DNA from: Streptomyces sp. Tu6071
GTDB lineage: Bacteria; Actinomycetota; Actinomycetes; Streptomycetales; Streptomycetaceae
NCBI RefSeq assembly: GCF_000213055.1
Contig: NZ_CM001165.1
Location: forward strand, 6,751,445 to 6,815,444
DNA length: 64,000 bases
Reading direction: 5' to 3'
Positions within the stretch are counted from its first letter, which is position 1, and every line of letters begins with the position of its first letter. A program made the translations under genes and the position numbers. The notes below the pieces were generated by a model, which was given only the letters and a program-made list of their open reading frames with translations, did not search any database and was not told the origin of the DNA. Shown one piece after another: positions 16,747 to 24,798 of this stretch.

Positions 16747-18639
16747 TCAGAAGTCGTCCTCGGCGGTCGGCTCGTGCGGCCCCGGGCTGCGCCCCGACAG
16801 GACCTCCCCGTACGCCTGCATCAGGTCCGGCAGGCGCAGCGTCGCGAGGTCGTCGCGGCTCGGCGGGTCCGGGTAGCCCATCAGGCGCAGGTCCCGGTAG
16901 GCGCAGGACTTCTCGTACAGCGTGCGCAGGAAGCGGCCGTTGCCCAGCTCGTCGATCCAGCCCTCCTCGACGACGTGCCCCGCGATCGAGGCGAGTTCCT
17001 CGCGCGCCTCCTCGTCCCAGTGGTCCCCGTTCGCGCTCGCCAGCACCTCGCCGATGCGGGTCAGCTCCGCCGGGCGGTACGAGGGGAAGTCGACGCGGCT
17101 CGTGAAGCGCGAACCGAGCCCCGGGTTGGCGGCGAGGAGCCGGTCCATGCCCTCCGGGTAGCCCGCGAGGATCACCACGAGGTGGCCCCGGTTGTCCTCC
17201 GCGCGCTTGAGGAGCACCTGCAGCGCCTCGTCCCCGTACGCGTCCCCGCGCCCGTAGCCGGAGTTGGAGAGGCTGTACGCCTCGTCGACGAAGAGGACCC
17301 CGCCGAGGGCCGAGTCGATCAGCTCGTTCGCCTTGACCGCCGTCTGCCCCAGGTACTCGCCCACGAGGTCGGAGCGCTGCGCCTCCACGAGGTGGTCCCC
17401 GCCGAGCAGCCCCAGCGCGTAGAAGACCCGTCCGAGGATGCGCGCGACCGTTGTCTTCCCGGTGCCCGAGGGGCCCGAGAAGATGAAGTGCCGCTTCGGC
17501 GGCTGCACCGGCAGGCCCTGCTCCGCGCGCAGCCGCGCCATGTTCAACTGCGCCGACAGCGCCCGTACCTGACGCTTCACCGGTTCCAGGCCGACCATCT
17601 GCTCCAGCTCGGCGAGCGCCGCCTCCAGGAGCGCGGGATCGGCCGGTCCCGCGGGCATCCGCTGCGGGCCGGGCTGCGCGGGCAGCACCGCCTTCTCGCG
17701 CACGTCGTCGGCGGGGCCGCCGACCGGCGGCTCCCCGCCCAGGTGCGGCGGCTCGGCCGCGGCCGGGTCCGGGCCGAAGAGCGGCTCGCCGCCGTCCCGC
17801 GCCGCCGCCGTGTCCTGGCCCGCGCCGCCCAGGCTCACCGCCGCGTAGTCGAGCGGCGAGGCGAGGTCCTGGTAGCCGTCGCCCTCGGAGATCGCGGCGA
17901 GCCGCGCCGCCGTGTCCATGAAGCCCGCGTCGACCCGGTGCACCGCGCGGTACAGCGGCAGCGCCGCCGCGCTGCGCCCGCTGCCCTCGCGGGCCCGCGC
18001 CAGCCAGTACCGCAGCTCCTTGCGCTGCGGCTGCTCGCTGCGGCAGCGCATGAGCGCCGCCGAGAGCAGCGGCTCCGCCTGCCCGTACATCTCCAGGCGG
18101 ACCCGTGCCATCCCGCCGAAGAGCCCTGCCTCGATGCCGAGGAGCGGGTCGTCGAGCAGGGGATCGGTGTGCCGGGCCAGTTGCTCCCAGTCCTTCACGA
18201 GATAGGCGCGGCAGGCGTGCAGGAAGCGCACCTGCCGGTCGCTCTCGGGCGGCGGCAGCGCGCCGAGTGCCCGGTCGAGGTCGGGGACATGGCGCCCGTC
18301 GAGCCAGTGCGAGGCGTGCGCGAGCAGCAGGTCGCGCGTCGTCTCCAGCACCGGCTGCACCCACCAGCCCAGCCAGTACCAGGAGTTGAGCGGGCGCCGG
18401 TGCCTGGCGCGCTGCTCGCCGAATCGGTCGCGGTGCTGGAACATGCGCAGCAGCGCGGCCGGGGTGTCGATGCGCAGGGCGTGCAGGCCGAGCCAGCCGT
18501 CCGCCATGCCCGGATCGAGGCGCACCGCGGTGCGGAACTCCTCCTCCGCCTGTGGATACGCGCCCATCGTGTAGGCGTCGACGCCGCGCAACCAGGCGAG
18601 ATCGGCCGGGCCCGGTGCGCCGTGCGTGCCGAAGTCCAT
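16747..18639 (-). CDS. AAA ATPase of the CbxX/CfqX family, EccA-like, with TPR-like N-terminus
   Basis: 630 residues. The N-terminal about 270 residues are helical and TPR-like (WLRGVDAYTMGAYPQAEEEF begins the first repeat), followed by an acidic/Pro-rich linker and a CbxX-type AAA domain. Walker A is GPSGTGKTT and Walker B GGVLFVDEAYSL, with the pore-loop and sensor-1 region HLVVILAGYPEGMDRLL. EccA proteins of type VII secretion share this architecture, but no other ESX gene is nearby. ATG at 18639 follows GGGGGAC; a GTG one codon earlier is equally possible. It is monocistronic in appearance. Function inferred from family only. Confidence 0.85.
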   Translation of the reverse strand: MDFGTHGAPGPADLAWLRGVDAYTMGAYPQAEEEFRTAVRLDPGMADGWLGLHALRIDTPAALLRMFQHRDRFGEQRARHRRPLNSWYWLGWWVQPVLETTRDLLLAHASHWLDGRHVPDLDRALGALPPPESDRQVRFLHACRAYLVKDWEQLARHTDPLLDDPLLGIEAGLFGGMARVRLEMYGQAEPLLSAALMRCRSEQPQRKELRYWLARAREGSGRSAAALPLYRAVHRVDAGFMDTAARLAAISEGDGYQDLASPLDYAAVSLGGAGQDTAAARDGGEPLFGPDPAAAEPPHLGGEPPVGGPADDVREKAVLPAQPGPQRMPAGPADPALLEAALAELEQMVGLEPVKRQVRALSAQLNMARLRAEQGLPVQPPKRHFIFSGPSGTGKTTVARILGRVFYALGLLGGDHLVEAQRSDLVGEYLGQTAVKANELIDSALGGVLFVDEAYSLSNSGYGRGDAYGDEALQVLLKRAEDNRGHLVVILAGYPEGMDRLLAANPGLGSRFTSRVDFPSYRPAELTRIGEVLASANGDHWDEEAREELASIAGHVVEEGWIDELGNGRFLRTLYEKSCAYRDLRLMGYPDPPSRDDLATLRLPDLMQAYGEVLSGRSPGPHEPTAEDDF

Positions 18640-18934
18640 CACGTCCCCCACAAACCGTGCCCCCGTGGCCTTGCCGCCGGACCCGCCGTCGGCCGCGCGG
18701 CCGAACCGCCGCGCCGCGAGCGGCTCTTGCTCCCCCGTGCGGATGCCGCCCGCCAGGGGACGGGCCGCACTGCGGCATCGTACCTGCGGGGACGTGTCCG
18801 GCCGAAGGGTGTCGCGGGCGCCGCGGAGGCAGCGCCGGGCGCACGGGGCGCACGGGGAGGCGTCCACGGACGGTCACTCGCCGTGAGTGGACGAATGCGT
18901 CAAGTGGGCCTAAAGCGGGGGGTGCGGGACAGAA

Positions 18935-19001
18935 CGAAGCCCCCGGTCACGGGGGAACAACCGGGGGCTTCGTGTCTGCGGTGCGGCCCGCCGGGCCGCA
19001 C
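18935..19001. terminator. Tandem hairpins in a 500-bp non-coding gap
   Basis: First hairpin: arms 18935-18947 and 18960-18972, 13 bp exact (CGAAGCCCCCGGT). Second, 8 nt later: arms 18981-18989 and 18993-19001, 9 bp exact. They lie downstream of the uridine-kinase-like gene (minus strand) and upstream of the AAA ATPase start, so termination of the former is the simplest reading. I see nothing else in 18640-19141. Confidence 0.6.
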
Positions 19002-19141
19002 ACCGTGAACGTAAGACCAGGGCGGGCCCCGGGTCAAGACGCTCCGGGGAAGTCACGGGGGCTGCTTTCGGCTTCTTTCCGCTTCGTCGGCGGAGGTTGA
19101 CGCTCCGTCACCGAAGAGGGGGTCGCGCGCTCCGTCCCGGT

Positions 19142-19765
19142 TCACTTCCGCAGCACGTACCCCTCGCCGCACTCCTGTACCAGCGCGTCCGCGAAGGGGC
19201 GGGACGGGTCGGCGCGGAAGTGCGCGGCCTCCGCCCGCTCCCAGCCGTCCCAGAAGTCCGCGAGGTCAGGACCGTCCCTTTCGCGCCCGCGTTCCCAGGC
19301 CGCCTCCCTGGCCAGATCCATCCACCACAGCAGCGAAAGCCACGGCCGCAGTGCCCGTCGCCCCGCCCCGACGCCCTCGACGAGCACGACGGGCGCCGGG
19401 GCGGCGGTACGGGTGCGCCCCGGGCGGCGCGCGTGCCAGTCGTACGGCCGGAAGACGGCGGACTCCCCGTGCGCGAAGGGTTCGAGCACCTGTGCGGCGA
19501 AGCGGCCCGTCCAGCCGAAGGGGTGCTCGTGCGAGGCGAAGTCGTCCAGGCGCAGCACGGGCACTCCGCCGAGCGCCTCCGCGACCCGGAGCGCGAGCGT
19601 CGACTTGCCCGAGCCCGCGTGCCCGTCGATCCCGACGAGCCGTACGGGGCCGCAGGACGGAGCGAGGCCGCGCAGCCGCTCCGCGAGCACGGCCGCGCTG
19701 ACGGCGCCGTCGGCGGCCGGGGACGGGGGGTCGGACGGCTTCGCCGTCTCGTCCTGGGCGTTCAC
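19142..19765 (-). CDS. Uridine kinase-like P-loop nucleoside kinase
   Basis: 207 residues with Walker A GIDGHAGSGKST near residue 43 and LRLDDFASHEHPFGWTGRF as the substrate-binding Asp region. WERGRERDGPDLADFWDGW fits the lid/Arg region of uridine-kinase-like and phosphoribulokinase-like enzymes. It would phosphorylate uridine or a related small molecule using a nucleoside triphosphate. Start GTG at 19765 gives a protein that begins shortly before the P-loop domain; no strong ribosome-binding site is visible. Transcribed alone. The exact substrate is uncertain because many actinobacterial members are annotated only by fold. Confidence 0.78.
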   Translation of the reverse strand: MNAQDETAKPSDPPSPAADGAVSAAVLAERLRGLAPSCGPVRLVGIDGHAGSGKSTLALRVAEALGGVPVLRLDDFASHEHPFGWTGRFAAQVLEPFAHGESAVFRPYDWHARRPGRTRTAAPAPVVLVEGVGAGRRALRPWLSLLWWMDLAREAAWERGRERDGPDLADFWDGWERAEAAHFRADPSRPFADALVQECGEGYVLRK

Positions 19766-19903
19766 GGCGGCAAGCCTACGGGGAGCGCGCGCCGGGGGCG
19801 CACGCACTCCACCACCCGCCCCGCGCCTCTCGCGCCCCACCGCGCGGGGAGCCCCGCGCGGGCCCGTCCGTTCCGCCGCTCGGAGCAGCCCCGTACCCCT
19901 CAG

Positions 19904-19922
19904 AGGTCCAGGCCAATATTGG
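19904..19922 (+). promoter_or_regulatory. Possible operator upstream of the C39-like peptidase gene
   Basis: AGGTCCAGGCCA (19904-19915) matches 9 of 12 positions of TGGTCTAGACCA, the chitin/GlcNAc-type element known in Streptomyces, and runs into a perfect CCAATATTGG palindrome (19913-19922). Position, about 160 nt before the gene, suits an operator. Speculative. Confidence 0.3.
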
Positions 19923-20082
19923 TGCCCGCACCGGAGCCGGAAAAGCTGGTCCCGAGGGTCCCCGGGGGTGATAGTGGCCCCTGACGTGCACCTGTCCGTC
20001 CGGGCCTTCCCCAGCTCCGCGCCCGTACGGCGGGCCGCACCGACCACCGAGATGGACCCACACAGATGGGGGACCCCCGCCC

Positions 20083-21447
20083 ATGACCGGCTCCACATCC
20101 CGTCGCACCGTCCTCACCGCGGCCGTCGCCGTCGCCGCGGGCGCCGCCGCCTCCGGCCCCGCCCTCGCGGCGCCCCGCACCGGCCGCGGGCACCACGCCG
20201 CCCCGGCGAGAACAGCCGAGTACCACGGCTTCACGAGCGCCGCCGACTGGCGCGCGGGCCGCGCCGAGGGCGTCCGCGTCCTCGCCGGGCGCCGCCCCGG
20301 CCTGACCCTCGCGCACGCCATCGGCGAGCGCGACTACGCCGACCCGCACCTCGGGACCACGACGCGCTACGAGTACGCGCGCTGGACCTCGCCGCGCCAC
20401 CGCCTCACGGTCCCCGCGACCGAGGTCATCGCCTCCTGGAACGCCCGCACCCCCACCGGCACCTGGATCGAGGTGGAGCTGTCGGGCACGTACTCGGACG
20501 GCGCCGAGACCCCGTGGTACGTCATGGGCCGCTGGACGGCCGGGGACGACCCCGAGCGGGACATCCGCCGCACCTCCGTCGACGACCAGGGCGACGGGCG
20601 CAGCAGCGTGTGGACCGACACCTTCGCCATCGACGACGCGGCCTCCGGGCTCCGCCTCGCCTCGTACCGCCTGCGCCTGAGCCTCTACCGCCGTCCCGGC
20701 ACCGGCCCCGCGCCCACCGTCTGGCGCCTCGGCGCGATGGGCTCCGACGTGCCCGACCGCTACACCGTGCCCGCCTCCACGCCGGGGCTCACGGCCGAAC
20801 TCCCCGTCCCGCGCTACTCCCAGGAGATCCACGCCGGGCAGTACCCGCAGTACGACAACGGCGGCGAGGCGTGGTGCAGCCCCACCTCCTCGCAGATGAT
20901 CATCGAGTACTGGGGCCGCAGGCCGAGCGCCGAACAGCTCGCGTGGGTCGACCCCTCCTACGCCGACCCGCAGGTGTGCAACGCGGCCAGGCAGACCTTC
21001 GACTACCAGTACGACGGCTGCGGCAACTGGCCCTTCAACGCCGCCTACGCCGCGACGTACCCCGACCTCCAGGGCGTCGTGACCCGCCTCGGCTCGCTCA
21101 CCGACATCGAGACGCTCGTCGCCGCCGGCATCCCGGTCATCACCTCGCAGTCCTTCCTCAAGACCGAGCTGACCGGCGCCGGGTACGGCACGTCGGGCCA
21201 CCTCATGACGGTCATCGGCTTCACCGCCGACGGGGACGTCATCGCCAACGACCCCGCCTCCGCGGACGACGCCGCCGTGCGGCGCGTCTACCAGCGCGCC
21301 GAGTGGGAAACGATCTGGCTGCGCACCAAGCGCAAGACCGCCACGGGCGCCGACGCGAGCGGCACGGGCGGGGTCTGCTACCTGTACTTCCCCGCCGAGC
21401 CGAGTCCGCGCCAGCGCAAGGCCCTCGCGGCGGTCGGGGTGCGCTGA
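20083..21447 (+). CDS. Secreted C39-like cysteine peptidase, Tat signal
   Basis: 454 residues. The N-terminus SRRTVLTAAVAVAAGAA is a twin-arginine signal peptide with cleavage probably after ALAAP. A middle beta-rich domain (about 60-240) has no assigned function. The peptidase-like domain holds the Cys in GGEAWCSPTSSQM, the His in GTSGHLMTVIGF and the Asp in VIANDPAS, the C39 triad order. ATG at 20083 is the first codon of the signal peptide, and GATGGGGGACC lies upstream. Probably exported folded to the cell envelope. Unlike ABC-linked C39 domains it is free-standing, so a role in cleaving bacteriocin leaders is not implied. Confidence 0.85.
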   Translation: MTGSTSRRTVLTAAVAVAAGAAASGPALAAPRTGRGHHAAPARTAEYHGFTSAADWRAGRAEGVRVLAGRRPGLTLAHAIGERDYADPHLGTTTRYEYARWTSPRHRLTVPATEVIASWNARTPTGTWIEVELSGTYSDGAETPWYVMGRWTAGDDPERDIRRTSVDDQGDGRSSVWTDTFAIDDAASGLRLASYRLRLSLYRRPGTGPAPTVWRLGAMGSDVPDRYTVPASTPGLTAELPVPRYSQEIHAGQYPQYDNGGEAWCSPTSSQMIIEYWGRRPSAEQLAWVDPSYADPQVCNAARQTFDYQYDGCGNWPFNAAYAATYPDLQGVVTRLGSLTDIETLVAAGIPVITSQSFLKTELTGAGYGTSGHLMTVIGFTADGDVIANDPASADDAAVRRVYQRAEWETIWLRTKRKTATGADASGTGGVCYLYFPAEPSPRQRKALAAVGVR

Positions 21448-21490
21448 CCGCGGGCGTGGCGGGCGCGCCCCGGCACGCTCCCGGCGGTAC

Positions 21491-21519
21491 GAGGCGCGCC
21501 CGGCCCCCGGGCGCGCCTC
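21491..21519 (+). terminator. Terminator after the C39-like peptidase gene
   Basis: GAGGCGCGCCCGG (21491-21503), a 3-nt loop, then its exact complement (21507-21519). The remaining gap up to 21751 shows no other structure I can support. Confidence 0.65.
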
Positions 21520-21751
21520 GCCCGCGTACGGGGCCGAACCGCCCTCGCCCGCGCGGCGGTTCCGGGCGTCAAAGGCACCGGTGACGTGCGGCGATTCTTC
21601 CGGCATACTGCGACCGCCCGGCCACATCCCGTCCGGTTCCACCGGCGGGGACGCGCCCCCGCGAGACCCGCGGCGGGCGCGCGGTACGGGCACTTACGAG
21701 GCAGCGCCGCCTCCACCCCTGGTGAGCGCTGCCCGCGCCCCACAGGGAGGG

Positions 21752-22933
21752 ATGACACGCATGCCCGCAGACATCCGGCGGTCCGTCGAACGGGACCTGT
21801 CCACCGAGGAGTCCAGGGAACTGATCGCTCTCGTGCGCGACATCGCGCGCAAGGAGATCGCCCCGCACGCGGCGGCCGAGGAGGAGAGCGGCACCTTTCC
21901 GCGCGCCGCCTTGCGGCTCCTGTCCGATGCGGGCCTCCTCGGCCTGCCGTATGCCGCCGAGTACGGCGGCGGCGAGCAGCCCTACAGCGTGTACCTCCAG
22001 GCCCTCGAAGAACTCGCCTCGGCCCGCCTCACCGTCGGCATCGGCGTCAGCGTGCACGTCCTGTCCTGCCACGCCCTCGCCCTCCACGGCACGAAGGAGC
22101 AGCGTGCCGCCTGGCTCCCGGGCATGCTCGGCGGCGGCCTGCTCGGCTCGTACTGCCTCTCGGAGCCCACCGCGGGCTCCGACGCCGCCGCGCTCAGCAT
22201 GAAGGCCGTCCGCGACGGCGGGGACTGGGTTCTGAGCGGAACGAAGGCGTGGATCACGCACGGCGGCGTCTCGGACTTCTGCACCGTCCTCGCGCGCAGC
22301 GGCGGCCCCGGCGCCAAGGGCGTCACCGCCTACCTCGTCCCGGCCGACGCGCCCGGACTGAGCGCGGCCCCGCCCGAGCGGAAGATGGGCCTCAAGGGCT
22401 CCCCGACCGCGCAGCTCCACTTCGACGGCGTACGGGTCGGCGACGAACGCCGCATCGGCGCGGAGGGCGAGGGCTTCTCGCTCGCGCTCGACGCCCTCGA
22501 CGCGGGCCGCCTCGGCATCGCGGCCTGCGCGGTCGGCCTCGCCCAGGCGGCGCTCGACGCCGCGCTCGACTGGGCCGCCGAGCGGCGCCAGTTCGGCCGC
22601 GCGATCGGCGACTTCCAGGGCCTGCGCTTCCTCCTCGCCGACATGGCCACCGCCGTCGAGGCCGGGCGCGCCCTCTACCTCGCCGCGGCGCGCCGCAAGG
22701 ACGCCGGACTGCCCTACGCACGCCAGGCGGCGATGGCGAAGCTGCTCTGCACCGACAACGCCATGAAGGTCACCACGGACGCCGTGCAGGTCTTCGGCGG
22801 CTACGGCTACACGAGCGACTTCCCCGTCGAGCGTTACCTGCGCGAGGCGAAGGTGCTCCAGATCGTCGAGGGCACCAACCAGGTGCAGCGCATGGTCATC
22901 GGCCGCCACCTGCTCGGTCCCGAGGGCCGCTGA
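21752..22933 (+). CDS. Acyl-CoA dehydrogenase
   Basis: FAD enzyme of 393 residues that introduces a double bond into acyl-CoA and passes electrons to ETF. The N-terminal signature CLSEPTAGSDAAAL (FAD/substrate loop) and the C-terminal QVFGGYGYTSDFPVERYLRE and IVEGTNQVQRM are clear; the Glu in VEGTN is the usual catalytic base of short/medium-chain members. ATG at 21752 follows CAGGGAGGG. A second in-frame ATG three codons later is possible. It stands alone, convergent and slightly overlapping with an unknown gene, so the pathway (fatty acid or branched-chain amino acid) cannot be told. Confidence 0.92.
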   Translation: MTRMPADIRRSVERDLSTEESRELIALVRDIARKEIAPHAAAEEESGTFPRAALRLLSDAGLLGLPYAAEYGGGEQPYSVYLQALEELASARLTVGIGVSVHVLSCHALALHGTKEQRAAWLPGMLGGGLLGSYCLSEPTAGSDAAALSMKAVRDGGDWVLSGTKAWITHGGVSDFCTVLARSGGPGAKGVTAYLVPADAPGLSAAPPERKMGLKGSPTAQLHFDGVRVGDERRIGAEGEGFSLALDALDAGRLGIAACAVGLAQAALDAALDWAAERRQFGRAIGDFQGLRFLLADMATAVEAGRALYLAAARRKDAGLPYARQAAMAKLLCTDNAMKVTTDAVQVFGGYGYTSDFPVERYLREAKVLQIVEGTNQVQRMVIGRHLLGPEGR

Positions 22934-23345
22934 ACCAGGGCACGGGCGGGGCCGCGAGGCGCTCCCACTCCGCGTCCCCGCCCAGCGGGAGCGCCGCCCC
23001 CCGCTCGGCCCAGCGGGCGAGCAGGGCGCGGTAGATGGGCGGGTCCTGGCCGTCCGCGGGACCGGGGCCGGGGCCCGGGGGCCGGAAGCCGGCGCGTCGC
23101 TGCGGACCCGGCGGGTACGTGCCGTGCCGAACCGATTCTTCACGGCGCGAGGGGGCCGCGTCGGCGCGTACCCAGGCACCCGCGCGCGGGGGCGGCGGGA
23201 CATCCGCGCGCGCGGGCCGCGGCTCGGCGGTACGGGGTCTCGCGCTCTCGCGCGGCGGGGCGAGCAGCGCGTAGCCGTGGGTCGGCGCCTCCGGCTGACG
23301 GCGCCGCCCGCTGGGCTGGTCCAGGGGCGGGTGAGGGGACGTCAT
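22896..23345 (-). CDS. Unrecognised Pro/Arg-rich protein, possibly real
   Basis: 149 residues, ATG at 23345, no known domain. The N-terminal two-thirds are Pro/Arg-rich and probably disordered; the C-terminal part (PIYRALLARWAERGAALPLG, then EWERLAAPPV) reads like a conserved helical segment and supports a real gene. It overlaps the end of the acyl-CoA dehydrogenase gene by 38 nt tail to tail. High-GC shadow reading frames are common, so this stays uncertain. Confidence 0.45.
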   Translation of the reverse strand: MTSPHPPLDQPSGRRRQPEAPTHGYALLAPPRESARPRTAEPRPARADVPPPPRAGAWVRADAAPSRREESVRHGTYPPGPQRRAGFRPPGPGPGPADGQDPPIYRALLARWAERGAALPLGGDAEWERLAAPPVPWFSGPRDRAGGGR

Positions 23346-23513
23346 GCCCGGCCCAACGCGGGGCGCGCGGCCGGGTCACCGGAGTGGCGGTTCGCGCATG
23401 TGTTCTGGCCGTGCCCGGGGAACCCGGCGGGTGCCCCGGGCGGGACGACTCGCCCCGGCGGTGCGGCACCGGGGTCGGGAGCGCGGCACGGGTGCCGCGG
23501 GGCGGGTGCGGCC

Positions 23514-23963
23514 TCAGGCGGCCCGGTGGTAGGCGCTCAGCGGGCGGCGGGGGGCCTTGATGGGGCGCGAGCCGGGGCCGCCGACGTGCGAGAAGGGCTG
23601 TGTGCGCCAGTCCAGGCCCTGCGGGAGCGTCAGGAGCACACCGATCTCCTGCTCCTCGGCGCCGCCCTCGTCGGCCGGGCGGGCACTCGCGGCGGCGCGT
23701 CCCGTACCGGCGCAGACGGTGAGCCCGAAGGGGTTCCACGGCGAGGCGCACAGCGCGTGCTCCGGCAGGACGTCCTCGTCCGCGAGCAGCGCGATGGGCT
23801 GGGCGCAGTCCGGGCACACGACCCGGTAGATCTCGAAGGTGTCGTACGCGTCGAACTCGTCCTCCTCGGCGGACTCGACGGGTTCGACGCCCTCCGGGGC
23901 CGGCGGCTCGGCGAGCTGGCGGCGGGCGGCACGGGCGCGGCTGGACCGCTTGGGATTCTGCAT
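23514..23963 (-). CDS. Unknown small protein with a CPDC motif
   Basis: 149 residues, function not recognised. A basic N-terminus (MQNPKRSSRARAARRQ) is followed by an acidic stretch (VESAEEDEFDAYDTFEIY), then VVCPDCAQPIALLADE, where CxxC could bind zinc with later Cys residues (HALCASP, LTVCAG). The tail is basic and ends AYHRAA. GGGGGAG lies upstream of ATG at 23963. Composition and codon use look coding. It is divergent from the Lrp-type regulator. Confidence 0.65.
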   Translation of the reverse strand: MQNPKRSSRARAARRQLAEPPAPEGVEPVESAEEDEFDAYDTFEIYRVVCPDCAQPIALLADEDVLPEHALCASPWNPFGLTVCAGTGRAAASARPADEGGAEEQEIGVLLTLPQGLDWRTQPFSHVGGPGSRPIKAPRRPLSAYHRAA

Positions 23964-24225
23964 TCGGGTTTCTCCCCCTCGGGTGGGCCGACAAGGCGCT
24001 GCGGCCTCGACCACAGCAAGCACTTCCCCCGGGCCACCCCCGGTAATCGCGACACCTGTGCGGACACGGCTCCCCGGGTGTGGTCTTCGTCACACGAGGG
24101 TGTGAAAGTGGGGGTGAGGAGGCGTTCGGGGGGCGTACGGGGGCATGCGCGCCCGCGCTGTCCACGGTGCGAGACGAGGCACCCGTGCCTGTCCAGAGCC
24201 TGCCCCGGGCGGTAGGTTCAGCGGC

Positions 24226-24666
24226 ATGGAGGACCTCGACCGGCAGATCGTGCGGTTGCTCGTCGCTGACGGGCGGATGAGCTACACCGACCTGGGCAAG
24301 GCCACGGGCCTGTCCACCTCGGCGGTGCACCAGCGGGTGCGGCGGCTCGAACAGCGCGGCGTGATCCGCGGGTACGCGGCCGTCGTGGACCCGGAGGCGG
24401 TCGGCCTCGCCATGACGGCGTTCATCTCCGTCAAGCCCTTCGACCCCTCGGCCCCCGACGACATCGCCGAACGCCTCGCCCCCGTCGAGGAGATCGAGGC
24501 GTGCCACAGCGTCGCGGGCGACGAGAACTACATCCTCAAGGTCCGCGTCCAGAGTCCCTACGACCTGGAGAACCTCCTCGCCAGGGTCCGCTCCCTGGCC
24601 GGCGTCTCCACCCGCACGACGGTCGTCCTCTCCACCCCGTACGAGTCCAGGCCCCCGCACATCTGA
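24226..24666 (+). CDS. Lrp/AsnC family transcriptional regulator
   Basis: 146 residues with an N-terminal winged helix (DLDRQIVRLLVADGRMSYTD, then SAVHQRVRRLEQRGVIRGY) and a C-terminal RAM/ligand-binding domain (CHSVAGDENYILKVRVQS carries the conserved G-D). Family members bind amino acids and form octamers. ATG at 24226 starts right before the helix-turn-helix, as usual. The amidohydrolase gene follows 132 nt later in the same direction and is a candidate target, by position only. Confidence 0.92.
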   Translation: MEDLDRQIVRLLVADGRMSYTDLGKATGLSTSAVHQRVRRLEQRGVIRGYAAVVDPEAVGLAMTAFISVKPFDPSAPDDIAERLAPVEEIEACHSVAGDENYILKVRVQSPYDLENLLARVRSLAGVSTRTTVVLSTPYESRPPHI

Positions 24667-24798
24667 CACGTGTTCCGCCGCGGGCACGCGTTCCGCGGGG
24701 GCGGTACGGGTGGGCGTGGCGCAACCCCCGGCGGGCGGCGTCCCCGGAGGGCCGCCCCGCCGCACCCGCTCCCCATGCGCACGCGCCACACTGTCCCC

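Noticed and set aside
15500..18877. 1125-codon minus-strand frame over the CNNM genes and AAA ATPase
   Set aside because: Shadow of two real genes with intact family motifs on their own strands and frames.
18935..19001. tRNA or other structured RNA gene
   Set aside because: Two simple hairpins without the T-loop or anticodon arm of a tRNA; terminator is the simpler reading.
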